27,384 nt of DNA from a virus, in the IMG/VR virus record IMGVR_UViG_3300019850_000046, positions 1 to 27,384 of that record; one strand, 5' to 3'. The position numbers were made by a program, and so were the translations under genes. The notes beneath the pieces are model-generated. The model saw only the letters and a list, made by a program, of their open reading frames with translations, did not search any database and was not told the DNA's origin. This document shows positions 14,923 to 22,304 of the stretch, one piece after another; the first letter of the stretch is position 1, and each line of letters starts with the position of its first letter.

Positions 14923-16809
14923 ATGAAATATTACAGAAACATATATTATGATACCTATAAATCAAAAATATATTTATGGGATTATAAAGGTAGAATGATA
15001 CAAGAGCCATGGGTTCCTTATCTTTTTATGAAAACTGATAAAGATACAGGATTACATGATATTTATGGTAATTCTGTTAATAAAATACCTTTTGATTCTT
15101 ATAAAGAATATAAATTGTTTCAAAAAAATAATTATGATGTTCAAGAGAATAATGTAATTCCTTCTATCCAATATCTTACAAAAAAATATAGTGATAACGA
15201 TAATACAGAATTACCAAATTTGCATATATGTTTTTTAGATATTGAATGCCCACATGATGATGGATTTCCAAATGTTAAAGATGTTCCTGCTGAAATTGTA
15301 TTGATATCTATTATAGATGAAACAGGTAAAATAACAGTATTTGGTAAAAATGATTATAATAGTGATAAATATCCAAATGTTGAATATATATATTGTAAAA
15401 ATGAACATGATTTATTGAATTCATTTTTTAATTGGTTCAATAAAGAACGGTTTGATGTTATTTCAGGATGGAATATTAACAGAAATAATAAAACAAATAT
15501 GTATGGTGGGTTTGATACACCATATATTATAAGAAGATCTATAAAGATATTTGGTGAAAATGGATCTAATCATAAATTATTATCACCTATCAATAAAATT
15601 ACTATAAGAGAATCAAATATAAAAAATGGAGTATATGATGTTGATATTGCAGGATTATCAATTATAGATTATCTTGCTTTATATAAATGGTTTAGTTTTA
15701 ATAATCTTGAATCATTTACACTTGGTTATGTATCAAGTATAGAATTAAATGATACAAAAAATGATTATTCGGAATATGATTCCATGTATGATTTTTATAA
15801 ACAAGATTGGAATGGATTTGTTGATTATTGTATAAAGGATTCTGATTTAGTATATAGATTAGAAAAAAAACTTGGTTATATTGATCTTGCGCAAATGCTA
15901 ACATGTTATTGTGGATGTCAAATGATGAGTTATAATTCATCAGTGCCATTGATTGAAGGATTAATGTTGAAATATTATAGGAATAATGATTTATGTGCTC
16001 CTAAAATGGAAGGTGGAAAACAAATTTGGTTTCCTGCAGCATATGTTAAAAATCCAAAAGTAGGTTTATATAAAGATGTAGTTGATCTTGATATTGCTTC
16101 AAGTTATCCTACACATATTATTATTTTGAATATGTCAATTGAAACATATTATGGTAGAATCATAGGTTATAATAAAAAAGATGTTAATGATTATTATAAG
16201 AATAATGGTATTCATGAACCTCTGCATAAAGGAAGACCAATATATGATATAAATATTAAACATACAAGACAAAGAAAATACCCATCTTTTGCTTTATTAA
16301 ATAAAGATGATAAAGTAATATGGTATAATGATAAAAAACTTGACTTATTTAATAAAGCATTGGAAAGAGGTTTGTTTTGTATCGCTCCAAATGGTGTTAT
16401 ATTTACAACAAATAAAAAAGGAACTATTTCTTATGTTGAACAACGCACCTTTGAAGAAAGAGTAAAACAGAAAGGATTAAAAACAAAATATAAAAATAAA
16501 GCAAAGGAAGATCATGAAAATGCAAAACATTGGAAAGAATTAGCACAAAATAAACATGTTCTCCAGTGGGCGATCAAGATCTTAATTAATTCGATGTTTG
16601 GCGTGCTGGGTGTTCCTTATTGTAGATATTTTAATCCACATATCGCTGAGGCAATAACCAGTTGTGGGCGACATACAATATTGAATTGTGAAAAATTTGT
16701 AAATGATTTAGTAAATTCACCTGATGAAGGTTTAATAAATATCTTTAAAGAAATAGAAGAAGAAATAGAAAAATGCCAAAAAGAAAAACAACTAAACAAT
16801 TTATTATAG
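14923..16809 (+). CDS. 43A: Family B DNA polymerase, N-terminal part (exonuclease, motifs A and B)
   Basis: This 628-residue protein holds the first two thirds of a T4 gp43-like polymerase. The exonuclease motifs are FLDIECP (Asp106, Glu108), SGWNINR...GGFDTPYIIRR, and YCIKDSDLVYRL. The polymerase motif A is LDIASSYPT (Asp390), and motif B is KILINSMFGVLG (Lys552, Asn556), with Phe where T4 has Tyr. Homology ends near KEIEEEIEK; the last residues are read from DNA that overlaps the start of the HNH gene. Motif C and the thumb are missing here and occur 1.9 kb downstream at 18704. The two products together total 922 residues, close to the 898 of T4 gp43. They probably assemble into one enzyme. 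No clear ribosome binding site is seen. Confidence 0.92.
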   Translation: MKYYRNIYYDTYKSKIYLWDYKGRMIQEPWVPYLFMKTDKDTGLHDIYGNSVNKIPFDSYKEYKLFQKNNYDVQENNVIPSIQYLTKKYSDNDNTELPNLHICFLDIECPHDDGFPNVKDVPAEIVLISIIDETGKITVFGKNDYNSDKYPNVEYIYCKNEHDLLNSFFNWFNKERFDVISGWNINRNNKTNMYGGFDTPYIIRRSIKIFGENGSNHKLLSPINKITIRESNIKNGVYDVDIAGLSIIDYLALYKWFSFNNLESFTLGYVSSIELNDTKNDYSEYDSMYDFYKQDWNGFVDYCIKDSDLVYRLEKKLGYIDLAQMLTCYCGCQMMSYNSSVPLIEGLMLKYYRNNDLCAPKMEGGKQIWFPAAYVKNPKVGLYKDVVDLDIASSYPTHIIILNMSIETYYGRIIGYNKKDVNDYYKNNGIHEPLHKGRPIYDINIKHTRQRKYPSFALLNKDDKVIWYNDKKLDLFNKALERGLFCIAPNGVIFTTNKKGTISYVEQRTFEERVKQKGLKTKYKNKAKEDHENAKHWKELAQNKHVLQWAIKILINSMFGVLGVPYCRYFNPHIAEAITSCGRHTILNCEKFVNDLVNSPDEGLINIFKEIEEEIEKCQKEKQLNNLL

Positions 16810-17918
16810 ATGCAAAAAAAATTCATGGTAATAAATATGACTATTCTTTAGTTCAATATAAAAACTGGTCTTCAAAAATTAAAATCATATGTCCTGAACA
16901 TGGTACATTTGAACAAAGGGCAGGAAATCATTTACAGGGATATGGTTGTTCTAAATGTGGTATTATAAAATTATCAATAAAAGGAAGAAAAAACAATCAA
17001 CAGTTTATAGAAGATGCCTATTGTAAGCATGGTGATAAATATAATTATAAACTTGTTGAGTATAAAAGATCATGTGATAAAATAAAAATTATATGCCCTG
17101 TACATGGTATATTTGAACAAGAAGCAAATGCTCATTTAAATGGACAAGGGTGTCCTAAATGTGGTATTATACTAAGAAAAAATAAACGGAGAAAAACAAC
17201 ACGACAGTTTATAGAAGATGCAAAAAAAGTACATGGTGATAAATATGATTATTCTTTAGTACAATATAAAAATAATAGCACCAAAGTTAAAATAATATGT
17301 CCTGTACATGGTGTCTTTGAACAAAAACCAAATGCTCATTTAAATGAAAATAATTGTCCTAAATGTTCTGGTAGATATGAAAAAAAATATGCAAAGGATA
17401 ATATACCTGTTTATGATACATATGCAAATCAGTTAGAACCTTATGGTATTGCTTGTAGAAGAAATAAAGAAGATGAAAATATATTAGAAGTTAAGTGTAT
17501 GTATTGTGATAGATGGTATATGCCTTCTATGATATCTGTATATGGTAAAATAAAATGCATAAAAGGAAATTCACAAGGAGAATCAAATCTTTACTGTTCT
17601 GATACATGCAAACAAGCATGTCCTACTTATGGACAAATTTTATATCCTAAAGGATTTAAGAATGATAAAACAAACACTTCAAGGGAAGTGCAACCCGCAT
17701 TAAGGAAACGTGTTTTAAAAAGGGATAACTATACATGTCAAAGATGTAGTGCAACTGATATAGAATTGCATTGCCACCATTATGAAGGTATAGAAATTAA
17801 TCCTATTGAATCAGCGGATGCAGATAATTGTATTACCTTATGCAAAAACTGTCATAATGATATACATAAAGCTGATAAATGTGGTATTAAACAGTATCAA
17901 AGAAAGGAATGCAAATAG
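16773..17918 (+). CDS. HNH homing endonuclease with three zinc-ribbon-like repeats
   Basis: This 381-residue protein has three tandem repeats of about 55 residues starting QFI at residues 9, 77 and 145, an exact 68-residue period. Each carries HG(D/N)KY(D/N)Y, IKIICPxHGxFEQ and CPKCG, as in DUF723-type DNA-binding repeats of homing endonucleases. Residues about 205-300 hold more Cys pairs (CMYC, CSDTC). The C-terminus is an HNH nuclease: RDNYTCQRC (Cys322, Cys325), LHCHHYEG (His335/336) and LCKNCHNDIH (Cys357, Cys360, His361, His365), with zinc and catalytic residues present. It interrupts the polymerase between motifs B and C, and its start overlaps the upstream part by 37 bases. A near-identical C-terminus lies at the right edge of the window. 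Confidence 0.9.
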   Translation: MPKRKTTKQFIIDAKKIHGNKYDYSLVQYKNWSSKIKIICPEHGTFEQRAGNHLQGYGCSKCGIIKLSIKGRKNNQQFIEDAYCKHGDKYNYKLVEYKRSCDKIKIICPVHGIFEQEANAHLNGQGCPKCGIILRKNKRRKTTRQFIEDAKKVHGDKYDYSLVQYKNNSTKVKIICPVHGVFEQKPNAHLNENNCPKCSGRYEKKYAKDNIPVYDTYANQLEPYGIACRRNKEDENILEVKCMYCDRWYMPSMISVYGKIKCIKGNSQGESNLYCSDTCKQACPTYGQILYPKGFKNDKTNTSREVQPALRKRVLKRDNYTCQRCSATDIELHCHHYEGIEINPIESADADNCITLCKNCHNDIHKADKCGIKQYQRKECK

Positions 17919-17934
17919 AATAAGGAAAGTTAAA

Positions 17935-18153
17935 ATGAATACTACAGTTTATGATAATTCATTATTTTTAATTTCTGATAATGAAAAAGTTGTATTTAAA
18001 GGATATATATGGGAAAAATGGTTTGCTTATTATCCTGTAATAGTGGAACCAAAATATTCATATGTTTGGTTAATATTTGTAATGAGAAGAAAAAATGAAA
18101 AATACAGTATATATGATACAAGAAAATATATTTATAGTATAATACCAAAATAA
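17935..18153 (+). CDS. Small hypothetical protein in the polymerase insertion
   Basis: This 72-residue protein starts at ATG 17935 after a ribosome binding site AAGGAAAG; upstream in-frame codons overlap the HNH gene and are not needed. The product is a beta-strand-rich, aromatic protein (FKGYIWEKWFAYYPVIVEPK, then SYVWLIFVMRRK) with no recognised motif. Similar short beta-rich proteins of unknown function are common in phage accessory regions. Confidence 0.6.
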   Translation: MNTTVYDNSLFLISDNEKVVFKGYIWEKWFAYYPVIVEPKYSYVWLIFVMRRKNEKYSIYDTRKYIYSIIPK

Positions 18154-18162
18154 GGTAAAATT

Positions 18163-18333
18163 ATGAAAATGAAAAATATAAAAGTTATTGATTTTATTAC
18201 ATATAGATCAAAACCATTAATAAATATGCAAGATGATATGGTAAAAGTTGAGTTAAGTTTTAGTAAAAATGAAAATATGAAATTATATAGACAGTTAAAG
18301 GTGATTTATGAAAATACAAAAAGAGAAGTATAA
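18163..18333 (+). CDS. Small hypothetical protein (56 residues)
   Basis: The frame begins MKMKNIKVIDFITYRSKPLI and ends NTKREV, encoding 56 residues with a short ribosome binding site (AAGGT) eight bases upstream. The N-terminal 'VIDFITYRSK' is a short strand-turn, and the rest is a helix with many Lys and Asn. It overlaps the next gene by 26 bases. No family recognised. Confidence 0.5.
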   Translation: MKMKNIKVIDFITYRSKPLINMQDDMVKVELSFSKNENMKLYRQLKVIYENTKREV

Positions 18334-18505
18334 ATATCCAATTAACAATTGTAGTAATTGTAGTGATGGGGCAACTATACTTGAAAAATTTTGTGATGTA
18401 TATTATGTAATATGTAAAAATTGTAAAAACAGTACAGTAGATTGTGATACATTTGAAAAAGCAATAAAAGAATGGAATATAAAAAATGAAAGAAATAACA
18501 GTTAA
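18308..18505 (+). CDS. Lar-like restriction alleviation protein (candidate)
   Basis: This 65-residue protein has the plan of the Lar family: an N-terminal C-x2-C (NNCSNCSDG), an aromatic strand (DVYYVICKNC) with a second C-x2-C, and a C-terminal helix with AIKEWN, corresponding to the family's 'A---WN'. Lar proteins reduce restriction of phage DNA by host type I systems, though many phage members are untested. The gene overlaps both neighbours and rides within the insertion that splits the polymerase, so it would spread with that insertion. Such four-Cys ribbons are also found in unrelated small zinc proteins, so the call is tentative. Confidence 0.6.
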   Translation: MKIQKEKYKYPINNCSNCSDGATILEKFCDVYYVICKNCKNSTVDCDTFEKAIKEWNIKNERNNS

Positions 18506-18707
18506 TCAATATGATGATTTACCTTCTCTTTATGATGAAAATGGTAATTATGTATATGATTTAAATAAATTAAATATTGGTGATTATTATTTATTAAATA
18601 AAAATACAGAATATAAAGATAAAAACGATAAGGTTTCTGTATATGAGATTATAAATAAAAATAATTTATCAATTGAATCCAAAATAACTATATTAAAATT
18701 AAAATGA
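18486..18707 (+). CDS. Small acidic hypothetical protein before the polymerase C-part
   Basis: This 73-residue protein (MKEITVNQYDDLPSLYDENG ...) is acidic with alternating strand-like segments. Its start overlaps the Lar-like gene by 20 bases. Its stop TGA overlaps the ATG of the polymerase C-terminal part in an ATGA arrangement, so its translation may supply ribosomes for that gene, which has no Shine-Dalgarno sequence of its own. No family recognised. Confidence 0.6.
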   Translation: MKEITVNQYDDLPSLYDENGNYVYDLNKLNIGDYYLLNKNTEYKDKNDKVSVYEIINKNNLSIESKITILKLK

Positions 18708-19588
18708 ACAAAAGTGTCAAAACAGATAATATTATATATATTGATACTGATTCTGTATTTTTTAGTATTTCTAATATTTTAGAAAATAATGGTATAGGTA
18801 ATGATAAATGGTTTTCTATTGATAAAGAAATAAGAATAAAATACATTATCAAAATATCAAAATATATAGAAACTGTTGTAAATAATAGAAGTTATCATGA
18901 AACACAATTACTTGATTATAATTCCTGTGTTCATCAAGATGATTTTAGTATAAAATTAAAACAGGAAATAATTTGTGCTAATGCTTTATTCTTAAAATCT
19001 AAAATGTATGCGTTTTGGGTTATCAATGAAGAAGGTTATGATACTGATAAAATTGATGCAAAAGGTATTGAAATTGTTAGATCATCATCACCTACAGTAT
19101 TTAGAGTTGCTCTTAAAGAAATTCTTAATTTGTTATTAAAAGATAAATCAGATGATGAAATGTCTAATATTGTTAAAAAATATAAGAAAGAGTTTTATAC
19201 TGCATCGCCAGAAGATATATCAGTTAATATAGGTGTCAATGGAATTAATAAATATATTATAAATGATGAATTTAAAAAAGGAACACCATATCATATCAAA
19301 GGTGTTGCTAACTATCATAAATTATTAAAAGAATTTGGTATTGATAAAAAGTATAATTTTATTCATGAGGGTGATAAATGTAAAGTAGCATATATTAAAC
19401 CTAATAAATATAACATTGATGTTATTACATTTTATAAATATCCAAAAGAATTTCTTGACAATGGTATTTATATTGATTATGATATCATGATTGAAAAGTA
19501 TTTTATCAAAAAGGCAAATATTATTTTAGAACCAATAACTAAATCATATATTCTTGAAGATACTAATATTATGGATACATTTTTTTAA
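18704..19588 (+). CDS. 43B: Family B DNA polymerase, C-terminal part (motif C, palm and thumb)
   Basis: This 294-residue protein begins just before motif C: IIYIDTDSVFF with catalytic Asp14 and Asp16. The following features match T4 gp43 after motif C: a YAFWVINEEGYDTDKIDAKG strand, EIVRSSSPTVFRVALKE helix, then PYHIKGVANYHKLLK, and a final ILEDTNIMDTFF. The last hydrophobic residues (TFF) resemble the C-terminal clamp-binding tail of T4 polymerase. Alone it cannot work, since motifs A and B are on the separate N-part product. The start shares the ATGA overlap with the small gene upstream, and no independent ribosome binding site is visible. Confidence 0.9.
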   Translation: MNKSVKTDNIIYIDTDSVFFSISNILENNGIGNDKWFSIDKEIRIKYIIKISKYIETVVNNRSYHETQLLDYNSCVHQDDFSIKLKQEIICANALFLKSKMYAFWVINEEGYDTDKIDAKGIEIVRSSSPTVFRVALKEILNLLLKDKSDDEMSNIVKKYKKEFYTASPEDISVNIGVNGINKYIINDEFKKGTPYHIKGVANYHKLLKEFGIDKKYNFIHEGDKCKVAYIKPNKYNIDVITFYKYPKEFLDNGIYIDYDIMIEKYFIKKANIILEPITKSYILEDTNIMDTFF

Positions 19589-19605
19589 ATATAAAGGATA
19601 CTCAA

Positions 19606-20004
19606 ATGAAGAAATTGAAATTTAAGACTGATATTGAAGCTAATACCATTGGTAAGAAAATTATATTTTATTTTCTTGTTTTCACTGTAATAGGATATTT
19701 ATTGTTTTTTAATGAACTATATGCAAAATATAAATATAGTACCTATTATGAAAACAAGAAAATATTTAAAAAATGGTTAAAAGAAAACAAATTACCTAAA
19801 CCTATCATATATGATATATATGGGGGTTATTGTAAAAAATGGTATATAGATGGATATAATATATATTATAATAAAAGACCATTAAAAGATTATTGGTTTA
19901 TTTCTAACAAGAAAGATAATATTGTTTTAAGTGATTTTGTATCAGGAAAATATGATACAAAATTATATAATGAAATAAAAGAGGTATTAAAATGCCAGGT
20001 ATAA
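19606..20004 (+). CDS. Single-span membrane protein, unknown function
   Basis: This 132-residue protein has a basic N-terminus and one transmembrane helix at about 18-36 (KIIFYFLVFTVIGYLLFF), followed by a Tyr- and Lys-rich domain of about 90 residues with beta-strand features (DGYNIYYNKRPLKDYWFI). A ribosome binding site (AAAGGAT) precedes it. It overlaps the next membrane protein gene by 13 bases; the pair probably form one membrane unit. No family recognised. Confidence 0.65.
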   Translation: MKKLKFKTDIEANTIGKKIIFYFLVFTVIGYLLFFNELYAKYKYSTYYENKKIFKKWLKENKLPKPIIYDIYGGYCKKWYIDGYNIYYNKRPLKDYWFISNKKDNIVLSDFVSGKYDTKLYNEIKEVLKCQV

Positions 20005-20234
20005 AGAAATATGAAGAAATATATGATAAGATGAATTCATCTGATAAATTATGTTCTCATCCTATAATATTATTTGTAATAATATTATTTTTTATAGGTG
20101 ATTCAATATTATATAATAATAGTATATGGTTATATTTATTTATTTGTTTTGCGTTAATGGTTCCTTGGTTATATATTGTATATAAAAGAGGTTATTTAAA
20201 AGCTTCATTTTTCAAAATGATAGGAGAATTTTAA
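19992..20234 (+). CDS. Two-span membrane protein, unknown function
   Basis: This 80-residue protein has two hydrophobic helices at about 24-41 (HPIILFVIILFFIGDSILY) and 45-64 (WLYLFICFALMVPWLYIV), with a basic C-terminal tail. The overlap with the previous gene suggests co-translation. It does not show the features of a holin I could be sure of, but two short spans in a small phage protein leave that open. Confidence 0.6.
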   Translation: MPGIKKYEEIYDKMNSSDKLCSHPIILFVIILFFIGDSILYNNSIWLYLFICFALMVPWLYIVYKRGYLKASFFKMIGEF

Positions 20235-20235
20235 A

Positions 20236-21102
20236 ATGAATTATTATTGTGTATATCATAATTCCGATTATGATGGTGAATGTTCTGCAGCTATTGTAAA
20301 TTACAATTATACAAAATTTGCATCTAATCAAGAAAAAATAAAATTCATTGGTATGAATCACAGTGATGAATTTCCTTTATGGGATAAAGTAGATAAAAAT
20401 GATACAGTTTGTATGGTAGATTTTTCTCTACCTATGAATGATATGATTTTATTGAATCAAATAACCAATTTAATTTGGATTGATCATCATAAATCAAGTA
20501 TTGATGAATATAATGATATTATAGATTTTAATATCATTGGTAATAGAGAAATTGGCAAGGGTGCTTGTGAATTAACATGGAAATTTCTATTACCTAATCT
20601 AAAACTTCCAAAAGCAGTAAAATTGTTATCAAATTTTGATGTTTGGAAACATACAGAAGATGTTATTCCTTTTCAATATGGTTTATCTTTATATGATACT
20701 TCTGTAGAAAATAAAAAAGTATGGTTTAAATTATTTGATCATAATAATACTGTATTTGTTTTTGATATTATTGCAACAGGTAAATTGTTATATAAAAATA
20801 AACAAATGATAGATAAAAAATATATGAAATTATATTCTTTTAATACCACATTTGAAGGTTATAATGTTATAGCTGTTAATAGAAGATGTAATTCTTTAGC
20901 ATTTATAAGTGTTTTTAATAAAAATAAGCATCAAATAATGATACCATTCTTTTATAACCCTGATAATAAAAAATGGATTCATTCTATATATACACCTTTT
21001 GATAATATTGATGTAAGTGAAATAGCAAAAAAGTATAGTGGTGGTGGTCATAAACAAGCCGCAGGTTTTGAGATAGATAAACCAATCTTAACCACAAAGT
21101 AG
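20236..21102 (+). CDS. DHH superfamily phosphoesterase
   Basis: This 288-residue protein has the DHH fold motifs: HNSDYDGECSA (His8, Asp11, Asp13), VDFSLP (Asp62), WIDHHKS (Asp83, His84, His85), and, at the C-terminus, a DHHA1-type SGGGHKQAAGF (269-277). These supply the usual two-metal site. Size and layout fit single-domain oligonucleotide or cyclic nucleotide phosphodiesterases rather than full-length RecJ. In a phage, degrading short RNA or DNA fragments, or host signalling nucleotides, are possibilities; I cannot choose. The ribosome binding site is AGGAG, and a hairpin follows the stop. Confidence 0.85.
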   Translation: MNYYCVYHNSDYDGECSAAIVNYNYTKFASNQEKIKFIGMNHSDEFPLWDKVDKNDTVCMVDFSLPMNDMILLNQITNLIWIDHHKSSIDEYNDIIDFNIIGNREIGKGACELTWKFLLPNLKLPKAVKLLSNFDVWKHTEDVIPFQYGLSLYDTSVENKKVWFKLFDHNNTVFVFDIIATGKLLYKNKQMIDKKYMKLYSFNTTFEGYNVIAVNRRCNSLAFISVFNKNKHQIMIPFFYNPDNKKWIHSIYTPFDNIDVSEIAKKYSGGGHKQAAGFEIDKPILTTK

Positions 21103-21115
21103 TATTTTTAAACAT

Positions 21116-21149
21116 ATACACAAAAACTTATATTATTGTTTTTGTGTAT
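21116..21149. terminator. Stem-loop after the DHH gene
   Basis: A 12-bp perfect stem (ATACACAAAAAC / GTTTTTGTGTAT) with a 10-base loop lies 13 bases after the DHH stop codon. The bases following it (GTAATTATG) are not a T run, so it is a weak or factor-aided terminator, or an mRNA stability hairpin, before the SleB gene. Confidence 0.6.
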
Positions 21150-21197
21150 GTAATTATGCTTTCCATCCCGGTGGAGTACAAATCAAAAAGGTAAAAA

Positions 21198-21671
21198 ATG
21201 ATTATAACTATACTTACATTTCTATTATTATCTAATGGATATGATATATCTAATACTATATATGATAATTCATATCTTGATAAAGATCAATTAGTTAATA
21301 TGTTATCAACAGAAGAATCATTATGTTTATCAAGAGCATTATATTTTGAGGCAAGAGGGGAATCAATAGAAGGAATAAATAAAGTATCTTCTGTTATAAT
21401 CAATAGAAAATATAATGAAAAATTCCCTAATACAATATGTGAAGTAATAAATCAGAAACATCAATTTACATATGATCATAGTAAAATAATTTTAGATAAA
21501 AAAGTATATGATAGAATGAAATATTATGCTTTATTGAATATAAATAAAAAAGATACAATAAGAGATGATAACATTTTATATTATCATACAAAAAATATAA
21601 ATTTAAAATGGGATAACAATCTTAAAATGGTTTATAAGATAGGAAACCATTTATTTTACAGGGAATATTAA
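21198..21671 (+). CDS. SleB-type cell wall hydrolase (endolysin candidate)
   Basis: This 157-residue protein carries the Hydrolase_2 (SleB) motif LSRALYFEARGES (Glu51 as probable catalytic acid), followed by GINKVSSVIINRKY and, later, QFTYDHS and YYHTKNINLKWDN, typical of this peptidoglycan-cleaving family. Residues 1-12 (MIITILTFLLLSN) form a hydrophobic N-terminal segment that could export or anchor it, as in signal-arrest-release endolysins; the segment is short, so this is uncertain. It would cut the cell wall at lysis. A ribosome binding site (AAGGT) is present, and the hairpin at 21116 separates it from the upstream gene. Confidence 0.85.
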   Translation: MIITILTFLLLSNGYDISNTIYDNSYLDKDQLVNMLSTEESLCLSRALYFEARGESIEGINKVSSVIINRKYNEKFPNTICEVINQKHQFTYDHSKIILDKKVYDRMKYYALLNINKKDTIRDDNILYYHTKNINLKWDNNLKMVYKIGNHLFYREY

Positions 21672-21672
21672 A

Positions 21673-21963
21673 ATGAATAAAAAAGATTTTGATTTTTATA
21701 AAGATTTTTACAATAAAAATAAAATATCAATATTACAATACGAAAGTCTTAGAAAAAACTTTAATATAATGGTTAATAATGTTTTAGGTGATGATTATTA
21801 TAATATGGGTTCAGACGTATATCAAGCTGATATGTTATGTTGTAGAGACATTACAACAAAAGCAAATATGTCTATAATGGATAAAATATGTAATTCAGTT
21901 GAGTTAGTTATTAATAAATTAATAAGGAAAATAAGGAAAATTAAAAAATGTATGTTAAGATAA
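21673..21963 (+). CDS. Small hypothetical protein after the hydrolase
   Basis: This 96-residue, helical, basic protein starts one base after the hydrolase stop. A central segment (LGDDYYNMGSDVYQADMLCC) is followed by a Lys/Arg-rich C-terminal tail (KLIRKIRKIKKCMLR). No membrane segment or family is recognised. A holin-like role is unlikely given the lack of hydrophobic spans. Confidence 0.6.
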   Translation: MNKKDFDFYKDFYNKNKISILQYESLRKNFNIMVNNVLGDDYYNMGSDVYQADMLCCRDITTKANMSIMDKICNSVELVINKLIRKIRKIKKCMLR

Positions 21964-21976
21964 GGAGAATTAAAAA

Positions 21977-22159
21977 ATGGAAAGATTAACTAATGAAGAT
22001 GTATATAAGAAATTTGTAGTTGTTGATGATAATACTTGTGATTTATGTTTTGGAGAAGGAAAAGAATGCACAATCATAAAATTTAATTGGTTTAGCAAGA
22101 AGAGAATATGTGAATCATGTATTTCTAAACTTTTTAGATCATTAAGAAAAAATAAATAG
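21977..22159 (+). CDS. Small four-Cys zinc-ribbon protein
   Basis: This 60-residue protein has two Cys pairs, CDLC near residue 21 and CESC near 45, separated by a basic, aromatic loop (IIKFNWFSKKRI); this is a compact zinc ribbon. The C-terminus is basic (KLFRSLRKNK). A strong ribosome binding site (AAGGAGAATTAAAAAATG) is present. Such phage proteins often bind host proteins or nucleic acid, but no specific role is apparent. Confidence 0.65.
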   Translation: MERLTNEDVYKKFVVVDDNTCDLCFGEGKECTIIKFNWFSKKRICESCISKLFRSLRKNK

Positions 22160-22160
22160 A

Positions 22161-22304
22161 ATGAAGATATTTAAATATTTGTATTGGTTATGTTATACAT
22201 CAAGAAAATGTGATCATGGAATATATAAATCAAGATTTATTGAAATGGGAATGGGTAAATGTAAATATTGTTTAAAATGTGGAAAAGTATTAGAAATTAT
22301 ATAA
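22161..22304 (+). CDS. 47-residue zinc-knuckle microprotein
   Basis: This short frame begins one base after the preceding stop and ends immediately before the ATG of the PP-loop gene. It encodes 47 residues with several Cys and one His (KCDHG, then CKYCLKCGK), enough for a single zinc site. The exact fit between its neighbours and the Cys spacing support a real gene despite its size and lack of a Shine-Dalgarno sequence. Confidence 0.55.
   Translation: MKIFKYLYWLCYTSRKCDHGIYKSRFIEMGMGKCKYCLKCGKVLEII

Larger units (their letters stand above)
16773..18703 (+). mobile_element. HNH endonuclease cassette inserted in the DNA polymerase gene
   Basis: The DNA between the polymerase parts carries the HNH endonuclease gene and four small genes, all in the polymerase direction and tightly packed. 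The left border lies near 16770, where polymerase similarity ends and the HNH start overlaps it; the right border lies near 18704, where polymerase similarity resumes. No terminal repeats are visible. Precise junctions cannot be set without an unsplit relative. Confidence 0.7.

Noticed and set aside
16773-18703. Intein or ordinary group I intron in the polymerase gene
   Set aside because: The upstream frame stops at 16809 and the HNH gene uses another frame, so no intein is possible. A group I intron cannot be excluded, but I did not find convincing core elements, and several independent small genes with start codons in the gap argue for a split gene. cDNA would decide.
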